From Persicaria tinctoria (lineage: Eukaryota > Streptophyta > Magnoliopsida > Caryophyllales > Polygonaceae): a stretch of DNA of 64,000 nt. The stretch spans positions 56,147,098-56,211,097 of the forward strand of contig JBANSL010000020.1 of the NCBI GenBank assembly GCA_037127255.1, in the 5' to 3' direction. The translations under genes were made by a program, and so were the position numbers. The notes under the pieces were generated by a model. That model did no database searches, was not told where the DNA came from, and saw only the letters and a program-made list of their open reading frames with translations. Shown here in pieces: positions 10,584-21,200 of the stretch. How positions within the stretch are numbered: position 1 is the stretch's first letter; each line of letters starts with the position of its first letter.

Positions 10584-12364
10584 ATGGTTAACGACGACAC
10601 CAATCGACGGCCTTCAAGCCCAGGGGAGGAAGCACCTACAACTACGCCAATGACCGATAACTCACCATCCCCTCGTCTTCCGGTATGTGATTAATGTTTA
10701 TCATTTGGAATGTCGTTATAGGTAGAATATAGGTAGTGGAATAACCAGAATATAGGTAGTGGAATCATATCGAATGGAAACCACTATAGGTACCGATTTT
10801 TAAATGTAGGGGAATAAATTAGGTTCTGAAATAGAGCAGATAGAAACCATGAATGGGTCACGTAATATATATGTACTGTTTGCATGCTGGCAGCTACCAC
10901 TGGAGAAGCAGGCTGATCCGATGCCGGAAGACGGTCAGGACGATCAGGCCCGTAACCAGGAGTACCGCGATTACACTCCCGAATTTGCTACATCCCAGAC
11001 GTGGACCAATCGCGACGATCTCCTACAACACTGTCGTGGCACATCATTAAAGCTTAATATGGTATTGATAATCAAGCGTTCTTGGGGGAGCACTCCTACA
11101 AGGCGTGGGAGTCTATTGCTCGCATGTGAGAAGTACGACCAGTACACTCCCCTCAGCAGAGTTGATGTGGACATGTCGCGCATGATCAGTTTGTTCCAGA
11201 GCGGAGCTATGGACGAGGATACTCGTTGGAGAATCGCGTCGGCATTCAACGACGGGGATCGTCCCTCCCATACACCGTTGACAACCCCTGACCCAGAGGG
11301 CCGTAGACCGCCCGGGAGACCGAGGACTCGCCACCCCTGTCAGACGAACCCTCTACCTTGGGAATGTGAGCGTGCTCAGGCTCAACGTCGGGCAGATAGA
11401 CAGGCGACCACTGGATCCGCACGAGGGCGAGGCCGAGGTCTGGGTCAACCGGCATCAAACGAAATAGATGACGTAGAAGGTACTGAGGAGGCCACTGAGT
11501 CCAACGACATTGCCATCGACGACCCTCCTAGGGGCCGAGGAGTAGGCAGAGGACGAGGACGGGGTCGTGGAAGGGGACGTGGCCGAGGTCGATCAGCGTC
11601 GGAGCCAGCTCCGGATATTGTAGGTGACATTCCAACACCAGCACCTACGGCGCTTCCACCACAGAATCTACCTCGAGTAGATTTCAATTGGGGCACTGGC
11701 AACATCGACGAATTCATGATTACTTTCGTACGAGCCGTCACAAATGTTGCAGGTGATGGTCACCGTGGGTATAGGTCTTTTGCTTGTCTTCTGAACTTGG
11801 GACAAGACGCATGGCCTCGAGTTCGACGAGAGCTGGCCGTTGAGCTGCAGCTGCATGCAGATCGGTACCATTACTATCCTGCCTTACATGAGCTCATTAT
11901 GAGGGTCAACTATTTCGGCACGTGTCATGATGCTACGTATTGGATGGAGATTCCGATCATGGACGAGGTGTTTGCCACGCTTCACCAGCGTCCTTTGGTG
12001 ATTTTGTCACAGATGATGCCTATGTTGTGCTAACCTCTGTACACCACCGGTGGCCCGTCAGTACCAGCCTATGAGGAGCTAGATGGAATAGCTTTAGTCG
12101 GCAACAACAACCATTTCGTTCCAGTACGTTTTATATTTCATATTCATTAATTTGTTAATGTTTTGTTTCTCTTTTTTGATGTCAATATTCACCTTGTATT
12201 CACAGATTTGGTTGTTGCCTGGTTCACCTCTTCCTCCAGTCTACGTCACATGGACACGACATCACGATCGCACGGTCGACGGTTGGGAAGAGCAGTTTGC
12301 AGCGAGGATTGCACGATATAGAGCTTACCGCCGTCGTGATGGTGGTCGTCCCCTATCGTATTAG
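10584..12364 (+). pseudogene. MULE transposase relic: FAR1-like start joined to OTU-like domain
   Basis: Exons are 10584-10682, 10894-12123 and 12206-12364; both introns are GT-AG in phase 0. The N-terminal part carries NMVLIIKRSW and LLLACEKYDQY, like the FAR1/WRKY-GCM1 DNA-binding start of MULE transposases. The second MULE in this window has the same motif pair. The second half of that zinc finger and the whole catalytic MULE domain are missing. The frame passes to a GRRPPGRPRTRHP hinge and an Arg/Gly-rich stretch (RGRGRGRG, about 11520-11590). It then enters an OTU-type cysteine protease domain: GDGHRGYRS near 11755 and NNNHFVPIWLLPG across the last intron. The family's catalytic Cys in DG-x-C is Arg (CGT, 11764-11766); the His in NNNHF is kept. 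TAA at 12031-12033 interrupts the frame. Confidence 0.75.
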
Positions 12365-12624
12365 CACTTTTCACTTTCTGGTGTCATTTTTCGAACTTCA
12401 TATGTTCAATTGGGTTGTATCTTTGTCTATTCCATTTCACAAATTATTTTTCGAACTCCATATTTTCGTCATCGAGGATATTTATCGCACTTTCGTTTTA
12501 ATCAATGTTGATGCAATATCATCTTTCTTTTCAATTCAACATATGAGTTTTTTCAGATCACAAATTTATTACAAGTTAATTCCACTGTATTGTATTAGAC
12601 GATAAATTCGTAGTGTCACCGTAT

Positions 12625-12879
12625 ACCGCATATCCAAGCGGTGTGTATCGGTCCCCATCGGCCCGTTCAGTTCCTCCAAATAGTTACCCGCAAATCCGGT
12701 TATCTGATACCCACCGCATGGGTATGCGGTGGGGTTGAAACGGAACGGGGGTGCTCACCGTATCTTCATGCGGTGAGGACCCATACGGTAGGCAGTACCG
12801 CATATACATGCGGTAGGTTACCGCATGTATATGCAGTAGGCGCGTTGACCGTCATTAACTCACCGCATAGATATGCGGT
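12625..12879. repeat. Palindromic site cluster 3 (6 copies) next to the right end
   Basis: Copies at 12625-12642, 12713-12730, 12757-12774, 12797-12814, 12820-12837 and 12862-12879. Single-base changes hit the arms of some copies (AAGCGGT, ACCGTAT, ATGCAGT). Two copies are only 5 bases apart. With cluster 1 this gives both element ends the same site type. Confidence 0.85.
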
Positions 12880-12939
12880 GATTAGCGGTGGAAATAGTAA
12901 AAATTAACGGTTGAGATATCGGAAAATATGAAACCTTTC
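12862..12939 (-). repeat. Right terminal inverted repeat of the 7.6 kb element
   Basis: Complement of the left end: it holds palindrome copy 14 (12862-12879), the block AAATAGTAAAAATTA and the edge ACCTTTC. The flanking base order shows no obvious target duplication. Confidence 0.7.
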
Positions 12940-13133
12940 ACACTTCCGCATTATTTATGATCGCAACTCGCAAGTGTCCATTTGCAAAAATAGATTCGTA
13001 GTGTTTCAATGACCCTTGGATAAAAAATAAAAAAAACCAAAAATATTTACAACCAAGAGAGAGCCTAGAACATCACAGATTTTGTTAGCTAACCCATCTC
13101 AACGACTAAAATTGAATGGTCACTGCAAAATGC
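12940..13133. other. Spacer between the element and the 3' end of the next gene
   Basis: Holds an A-rich stretch (13020-13045). It probably contains the 3' untranslated region of the minus-strand gene ending at 13134. No repeat or gene is seen. Confidence 0.4.
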
Positions 13134-16100
13134 TCACTGTAGAGGCCGGAGCAAAGCGAAGTCCGGGGCCATCAATAACTCCAATACAATCACCCCATTG
13201 GGTCGGCTGATCTTCAACCTCGGTTCCATGAGCCCTGCCAGAAAGATATAGCAAATACTAGCCATTTTAAGAATGGAGGCGGTGTAGATTAAAGCTTCAA
13301 AAACTAGGGTCAGAGTTACAGAGGCTTGCCTGGGGCGAGCTTCTTCCCACCATAGAGCTCCTTTGCCAAGGGATTTGCCGCCCAGTTACTGACTGCGATG
13401 CGACTTGTGGGCTGGAACCCGACTATTTTGCCCTCAGCTGAAAGAACCACCTAGCAATCATAGACAGTTGAGGAATAGGCAAATTAACAAAGATTCTGTG
13501 AGATTGAAATTGATTTTATTTTTTCCAGGGGAAAAGTTTCCTCTTCACTTAATATGTTGTGGTTCAAATTTGATACTTTTGCTTGGACAAGAAGGTTTCA
13601 GCAATCAGCGGGAGAGCAAAATAACAGGCATACAATGGCTACAAGTATCGGGTATGGGCAAACTGACCACAAACTTCAGAGTATCACCTTCATGCAAAAG
13701 TGATACTATCACTGCAGCATAGTTCATGGAATAGATAAGGTTTAAATTGACCAAACAGTTCTGCTTATTTTCTGTGAAAGCATTAAGCAGTTGGTCATTG
13801 AAGAGTTTAGGGTCTATGGATGAAGATTCAAGACAATGATGACAAACCTGATAACTGGCAGTGTTTTGGGCAGACAATATCAGTTCTTCGTCACTTGGCA
13901 CAGATAGATTAGAGCTAGTAGATGCATCTTTGCTGTCTAAATCGTTGTTTTGTCTTTTCACTTGTAAGTAAGCAGGGAGTTTTCCTACCCAAACACCTAA
14001 ACCAGGCTCCGATGTAACCTCTCCTTCCCAACCATAAGAGTTTCTTAGCTTTACGATGATTGAAATGCAGAGAGAATTTACCTATCCATATATTAGGCCA
14101 TAATATTAGAAACGAAAAATAAAACGATACTAGCATCAAGCCAACAATAAATGGTATAATTGCCAAAATATCAAGTTATCTAGGTCTAAATACAATACTA
14201 TGAACAAAGGCAGTTGGCACAGTAAGGGATGTGGCCAACTTGGGAAAGAAAAGCATGAATGTATTAACCCTTTCAAATCCAGAAAAGAGGGAATGCACCT
14301 AATTTTGAAGGGATCTCAGAGAAAAATTAACAATCACGCAGGTATGCATGTATTTTGTTGTTTTACTTCTGGCATTCAGCCACTGACTGGTTGTAAATCA
14401 CTGATATTTGCAGGAATACCTACCTCAGAGCTCCCCAATGAAATTCGTTGTAAATCACTTATTTCCGTAGCAGGTACCAAATGGCTCTCTCCAAGGTTCC
14501 TCCTCCCTCTAGCATATAGATGAGGTAAACAAAGCCTCCCCACTACATTGATGGAAACTAGAAAAACTGCACTGGCAAGTGCAGTAGAGAGAATTCGCAA
14601 CAAAGAAGATCCTCTCTGTAATGACAAGTAGACATCACTTAGAAAACTTGGTCTATGAGAAACATAATCAGAAGCAAACAAATAGTTGGTATCAAATCAG
14701 GGTTCTATTTCAAAGTGAGAAATGTACTACCCCAGCATCCCACTGCCATTTTATATTTCCCCTTTAAGGTAATGCAAATATCTGATACAATAAGTTACTA
14801 CATATAAATTAAGATTATATAATATAAAAACATAAAATTTGTAGATTCCACTGAATGATAATGATATTCTCCCAATGTCATTGTTATGTAACTATGTTCA
14901 TATAGGCCTCATAGATTTCACCCAATTGAAAATAATGAGAAAACATGTCCAAAATACACACGGTTACATATGTCAAGGAACAACTTTATTCCACCAATAG
15001 AGTACACTTCGGGAGTGAGAGTGGTGAGGAAAATCAAAAGGAAAGTATTTATTAGAAATTTACATTGAAGTTGCTGACTGGAATAGGAAAAAAAATCATT
15101 CACATACCTTAGCCTTCGAAAACTTCTTAGGATTTCCTACCACACTAAAGGACAGCTCTTTATTGGGAAGAGTGTACGGATCCTCAATGGATGTATCGAG
15201 AATATTTGCTAACTGAACCTGCAAATATCTCAGTGTGTCAGCTAAATTAGGTAGAAATAGAATCATTTTTATGAAATCGGCTTTCACAAGAAAATCTTAA
15301 TCATTTGTCACTTGAAAAATGTAAGCAATATGCTATGTCTCCATTTTACAAGCTACATTATCAAGATTCAATACAAAGGCTGCACTGATAGGAAAACTGG
15401 TGAACAATATAATTTCGTATCATATCATATCACGATATGCTTTCTCCATTTATCTTTTCTCTCTTTCCATACAATGAGACACAGGTCAAACTATGTCCAT
15501 TTGTACACTATATACAGTAGTATTATATTAAGAACCTTTTCTCGAAGAAAAAATAAAGTATCTTAAAAACCAAGAATGGGGATGAAAGTACCATCTGTGA
15601 GTGGGTGAAGAGAACTTCCCATCTATTTTCTGCAGCTCTTTTCCACCCTTCAAACTTTACATCACTAAGTTTACCCACATCAATTTCAAGCTTATAAGCA
15701 GGGACAAACTCACTAGTCCAAGTACTAAACTCAGGTCCACCAATCCTCTCCAATTTCGAGTGCATTACAGACGACCACCAAGGGGATATCGGCTTCTCTT
15801 TAAGCAAAGCACTCCACCTAGCCCTCTCCGATTTGAACGTTTCAAGCAGGCTCTTGGCATTCTCAACTACTTCATCGTCAAATCTGTATACAGTTACTGA
15901 GGAATCCCTAGACCTGACCCTTTTCGTATTCGAAGCCCACCTTAAAAATCCATTTGATCCTTTTCCTGATGATCCTTCATAGACACTTCTCTGAATGCCA
16001 TCAAGAGCTATGATGGAAATAGCTTCAGCTAACACATATATGACTCTCTCATCTGCTGAGCTGAGAGCAAAAGAGGCAGGAACCTGGTTATAAGAGAACT

Positions 16101-17084
16101 GAACCTATCAGTAACATGCCCAACCTGCAGGAAACCCATAGTTCTACTCCATTACAACAAAGAGATTCAGACATCAGACCAGGGTTAGAAAAAGAGCAAG
16201 TGACAAGAACTAACCTCTCTGATCCTCCCAAGATCTTTCATATTTCTTCGCGATCCAGGGAGGAGAGTTACCAGCTCGAAGCTCCAAAGACGTTGTATCA
16301 CAACCTGTCTAAACGTCATCGCAAGTATGTTTGTAGAACTTGTGCTGCTAAGAGCTTCTTCAGTGATATAATCCCGTAATTTTCGAGCCTTCTCTTTCAC
16401 TTTCTTAGCAGGCAAAAACTACGAGAATGAGAGAACTTACATAAGCACCTAGAAGATCTAACAATTACTAGATTCAATACAAATCATCAAACTATCACCA
16501 AATTGCAAGCGAATAAGCGAATCACAGAATTCAGAGGGGAAGAACACACAACCGTCCATAATGTCCATTGACCTAAACAGTCGTGTGGACAATTCGAACA
16601 TGAAGGAAGCAAAAATTCCAACAATACTAAACAGTCTATACAGAACTCGATATGCAAATGAACTAACCAGTCGTGTGGAGACAGTACCGCGATCGTCGGA
16701 TGATCCAGGAAAGACCGTTTCGACCACCATAGCATCCATCCCAGAAGAAAGATGTTCTGCGGCGGCTTCACCGCCATCTGCCGCCGCCGCCGTCAAGGCC
16801 TGCTCGTATCCGACGGCTCCAACAATCGTGAGTCTAGCGAGGTCGTTCTCGTAGGACCTTACACAGGGAAGACTATCTCCTTGGGAATCAGCGACGGCAT
16901 CGAGCATGGCCTTCTCAGCTTCCGGGACTGAGCCCGGCGCCGCGCTGATAGCTGCAGATAGAAATGTAAATTTCTGAGGTTTGAAGGATAATTTGGGGGA
17001 AAGCGTCCATAATCTGGAGCAGGAAGAGAGAGGAGGAGCGAGAAACGAGGGATTGAACAGAAAGTGTGGCTGCAGTGACGCCAT
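13134..17084 (-). CDS. Uncharacterised plant plastid-type membrane protein, 8 exons
   Basis: Exons on the minus strand: 16668-17084, 16215-16418, 15592-16083, 15108-15218, 14424-14615, 13848-14081, 13330-13450 and 13134-13234. These sum to 1872 bases, 623 residues, with no internal stop. All introns are GT-AG except the last, which has a GC donor at 13328-13329. I chose the start at MASLQPHF: it begins a Ser/Pro/Phe-rich leader of about 50 residues that reads as a chloroplast transit peptide. Conserved blocks are NDLARLTIVGAVGYEQAL, LPAKKVKEKARKLRDYI and GGPEFSTWTSEFVPAY. A single membrane segment falls at about residues 411-435 (LLRILSTALASAVFLVSI). The C-terminus carries KIVGFQPTSR and NWAANPLAKELYGGKKL. 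I recall intact homologues in other plants, annotated without function. A C-terminal membrane anchor in a plastid membrane is an inference. Confidence 0.85.
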
Positions 17085-17258
17085 TGTTGGCTTATTGCAG
17101 AGGCAAAGGTTAGGCGTTCGCGCTTGGGGTTTTGAGTTGGTAATTTTGGGGTTTGAAGAAGAAGAAGAAGAAGAAGAATCAGGCGTATGATAGCAAAAAC
17201 TTGGTGTGGGTGTTATACTGCGCTGGTTTTGGAGCCAGTGAAATTGGGCCGTAGGGGC

Positions 17259-17591
17259 AGGGTTGTTATACGAGCTGAACAACTCGAGCTCGGCTCGAAA
17301 AAAACTCGACTCGAGCTCGTTTACTTAACTAAACAAGCAGGGCTCGTTCGATTGATTGTTCGAATAGCTCGAATTTTATGGAATTTCTAAAATTTCCTTT
17401 AAATTAATAATTTAATATGTTATGACCTAGTAAACTACTTAGAGCTCGAAAAAAAGCTCGGTTCGAGCTCGTTCATTTACTAACAAAAAAGAAAGCTCGT
17501 TTAGAAATTTGGCTCGGCTCAAGCTCGTTTACTAAATGAACCAATCTTGAACATGCCAAGCTCGGCTCGTTCAGCTCGAATAACACCCCTA
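17259..17591. mobile_element. hAT-type MITE upstream of the plastid-type gene
   Basis: Ends AGGGTTGTTATACGAG and CTCGAATAACACCCCTA are inverted copies. Subterminal parts are full of CTCGAGCTCGG words. The flanks GTAGGGGC (17251-17258) and GTTGGGGC (17592-17599) match in 7 of 8 bases, fitting an 8-bp hAT target duplication. It lies about 175 bases before the start codon at 17084, so it sits in the promoter region. A related single end lies at 56083-56142. Confidence 0.8.
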
Positions 17592-17637
17592 GTTGGGGCA
17601 GTTACAGCAAACCTGTTTTACCTTTTTCATGCTCGTA

Positions 17638-17742
17638 TTTGAGCAATGTTCTAAAAGACGCTACCTCGGTCTCTATGCTTAGACCCGAGCCGCCTAGCTC
17701 CTAGACGGGGCTAGGTGGGGAGCTTTAGAACACTGCTCAAAG
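17638..17742. mobile_element. Short foldback MITE (about 105 bases)
   Basis: TTTGAGCAATGTTCTAAAAG at the left is mirrored by CTTTAGAACACTGCTCAAAG at the right. The inner part is GC-rich (GCCTAG words). The terminus CAGTGTTCTAAAAG resembles the MITE in SEC23 intron 2. No clear target duplication. Confidence 0.6.
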
Positions 17743-18247
17743 ACTAGGTTGCTTTAAGTCCGATGAAACTGTGAAACCGAATTGTTTGTTCGATGTCTAA
17801 CTACTATTGATGGGTTCGCAGTTGTGTGTATAGAGAAAAGGGGTCGAATTTGTTAAATGTCATTGCCAGATGCAAGCAAACCCAACTCATTCCTTAAGAT
17901 CTTTATAAGCTACCTATGAGACCATAAGAAAAAAGTAAAGATGTCAAATGAACCGATACATCTGAAAATCGCTGGGTTGATGAATTCGCGATTAAGGAAT
18001 GACTTTAAGGCCAGGGCACTCTATAAGCTCAAAGCAAGTATCAACAATAAAGCCTAGTTGCGGCAGCTGCTAACCAACCATGATAAAGAAAGGTCCACTT
18101 CACAAACAGCAGACACTGGTATCCATTTTCGCCGGGTGTTCTTGCAATGCAAGGTTCAGATGCAACAATATTTGCCCGATGAACGGGTTCACTCCTGTCC
18201 TGTTGTATGCAACTCACCTGGGGTTTCTGTGAAATGATTTTTTTCTT
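17743..18247. other. Intergenic spacer downstream of SEC23-like gene
   Basis: Unique-looking sequence that should include the 3' untranslated region of the minus-strand gene ending at 18248. I see no repeat or gene in it. Confidence 0.4.
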
Positions 18248-21200
18248 CTACTTGATATACTCCAGCACGCCGCGATTGATGTCCTCTAAGAAGGAAACGA
18301 ACCCCATGACGCTGGTAAATCCACTCCCGTCGACATCTTGTTCTTCTATGAGATAGTTCTCGAATAATGAGGCATCATCCTGACCACCTCGGATGAAGAT
18401 GAGCTTGGGGGTGATGCTTCTCTCCTTCTTTAGCTTGTTTATGGTTTCCCGTAGTAAGCCTGAACCAAAGAGCACAAAACAAGGATTAATTCTTTTTACA
18501 GAACTGGCAAGTCTGTCGCTCCGCTGATGATCAAACGAGCTACTGAATTTACTTACAATCGTGCGGTGGTGGGAACGGTAGTGAAGAATCGGCTGTTGAG
18601 GAGTAAAACACTATAAGAGTTGTGAAAGCATCGAGGAGGAATATCGGGCTATCACTAGTTATCAGTGCAGCTCTGCTCAGAGAATGGCGAGGATATGCTT
18701 GCTTATCAGGACTTGAATATGATGTCAATACTGGATATACAGCACGATGGAGAGCGCTTGGTTCTAGGGCACTACAGGGCAAGAACATCAAAGAAAATCA
18801 CCACTTAGTATTCAACGGAGGCAGTTATATTAAAATCCAGCACTGGAACTCTGGCAGGTCTGAGTGGTTAACTATATTGCTTACGTTTTCGAGTAAGCTA
18901 GGTTATGGTTCTACTTGGACACCAGATGATATCAATAGCTTTTCAAAAACCACACAGCCTTCACCATACCAAAAAAAGAAAAAAGAAAACAGTAGAGTGC
19001 ATAAAATGTCAAATGGAATATGCATGTCTAATCACATTGTTCACTGTAACTAGTTTTGACATTCTCAGCAAAGTGAATGCATTGGCTGGAAATACATAAG
19101 AAGCAACAACATCCATTTGCTTGCTGTAACTGAAGGTCAAAATATGCAACTGAGAATACATATAGCTTGTTTCGAGATTTAATGAACAGATATTAGTAAT
19201 GAATTATAATCAATTTGTCAAATACTATAAAACCTGCAAAAAATACCAAATTCTCATCTTGAACAACAAGCAAATTGTGAAATCCCAATGCATAGTTCAG
19301 ATGTGAAATATTGGAAGCAATCAAAAATATGCAAAAGCATGCCAATGTTAACTTGTGAAATAACCAACATTTTGCTAGACAGGAAACCAGTACCTGTAAA
19401 GGCACTGCAAATATATGCGATAATCAGGGTGAACTCCTTCTTCGTGAAGGCGTAGAAGAGGACTACGAAGCAAAGCAAAGACTAAGCGGGGCAAAGGTTG
19501 CAACTGCGGGGACATTGAGAATGAGGCGTCAATTTGGGCAACTGTTGTGCTTCCATCCCCATACTGGATTAGTTTGCAAGCTTCATTATATTGAGCTGTG
19601 AGGATCACTAGCCAATCATTTAGCAGCATCCTGCCCTCCCGAACCCCTTGCTCCAAGGAAGCTAATATGACCTGGACAATGAAATGTTCATTAAAAGCCA
19701 AGTTGGAAGAAGACATATTCATAGACCGTCTATGATAGACGTACAAGAGCACACAGCGAAAGGTATCTCATGTAACAACAAGAAGATGGTAATAAAGGTA
19801 GTAGATAATACCTCAAGCTAAAAAGAAAAAGGGATAGTAGACTATTGAATAGTTACTTGATCTTGTTCTTCAAGATAATCATACTACAAAGGGCGTCCAA
19901 AAAAACACCTAAACTGTGTTTTTCACCCTAGGAAAATTGCATATATTTCATTCAGTCAGGATTGTAGCATTACCTTATGAACAAGGATAGAAAGAACCAC
20001 CTCAGGATCAACACTATCATAAAGTTCATTGATATTTCGAGCAGTACCATACTGCAAAGTTCTAATCCTCAGCCGTCGTTTAAGAGAAAACATAGGTCTG
20101 CAATACACATACAAGATATTAATCTCGCAGAAGGGATCCCTTAATTGTAGTTATGACCTGTGAGTCTGTGACATATCATGAAGAGAAAGGGGAGACTGAT
20201 TATTAGTCCAAGCAACTATGGTAGACCAGCTTTTCAGCCCGTTAATGCCATTCATATCTCTAAAATTGGCTACACTCAAAGACACTGACCACAGAGATCA
20301 AATGGAGGTGGGTTTGTGGATAGAGGGGGAGATATTGGCAAACTGAAGTGAGGAAAAAGAAATGTAGGAGAACCGACCAGGGCTATGAATGAACAAAAAA
20401 CCTGAAAAGATATATAGAAGATGTATTGAGCACCTAATGGACAAAGGCAGAGATTTTAGTTTTCTTAACTTATAGTAGTTGGAGACTTGAAGTCCACCGA
20501 ACTGCTTTACGAAAAAGGAGTGCAATTGAACAATCTTTCTCAAAGGTGGCTTAGAAGTCGATCACACACTAAAAGATCTTGGATAATCAAACAGATTATT
20601 ATACCTGGCCATCCATCACTAAAGAGGCCTGCAAGATGCAATTACGTGACTTGAAGAAGATTCATGATGCAACACAACAAATACAGATATAGGCATACCT
20701 ACTTGCAGCACTCAATCCCGAACTTGAAAGCTCCTCAGGAGGAACAACTACAGTGTACTGGAAAGCAATTTGTATAATAGGAGGTTCTGAAACGTGTCTG
20801 TGAAGGAAATGAAGGTTACAACTCAAATAAATAAATAAACAAGTAAACAGAAAACATACTGATGCGGGTTCGGATCATATACCTTGAAAAGCCCTCTAAT
20901 TTAGAAAATTCAAAATCATAAGCATATGTTGCATAAGAATCACAACATATTATGTGCTGAACATTTTCATATTGAGGATCTGGGAAAAAATGGCCATACT
21001 GCAAAAACAGGAATTTATGGGTAAACAGGCATTCTAATAACAGTATCACAAGCATCTCGAGTAATATTTCATATAAAGTGCTTTAGAAACTCACAGAATG
21101 ACCAGTTTTAAATTCAGATGAAGTCCTTAATCGTAGCACACAGTTGAAAGCATATGGACGACTCAACAGTCGGTACCTGGAAGATTGTGTATCAGTAACA

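Larger units (their letters stand above)
5361..12939 (+). mobile_element. Mutator-like element carrying a PMD gene and a relic FAR1/OTU transposase
   Basis: The ends are imperfect inverted repeats. The left end starts GAAAGGT at 5361 and the right end finishes with its complement at 12933-12939. Both share an exact 15-base block, TAATTTTTACTATTT, and then a CACCGCAT palindrome. The element is about 7.58 kb. It encodes a plant mobile domain gene (5824-9987) and a transposase relic (10584-12364) on the same strand. Fourteen copies of ACCGCAT-N4-ATGCGGT lie at the left end, between the genes and at the right end. FAR1-like and OTU-like parts in one reading frame are typical of plant MULE transposases. 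I could not find a clear 9-11 bp target duplication, so the outer borders may be off by tens of bases. Both genes are broken, so this copy is not autonomous. Confidence 0.75.

Noticed and set aside
5428..12879. Regular palindromic repeats as a CRISPR array
   Set aside because: The copies are in three distant clusters with uneven spacing in a plant element; no array of equal spacers and no cas genes.
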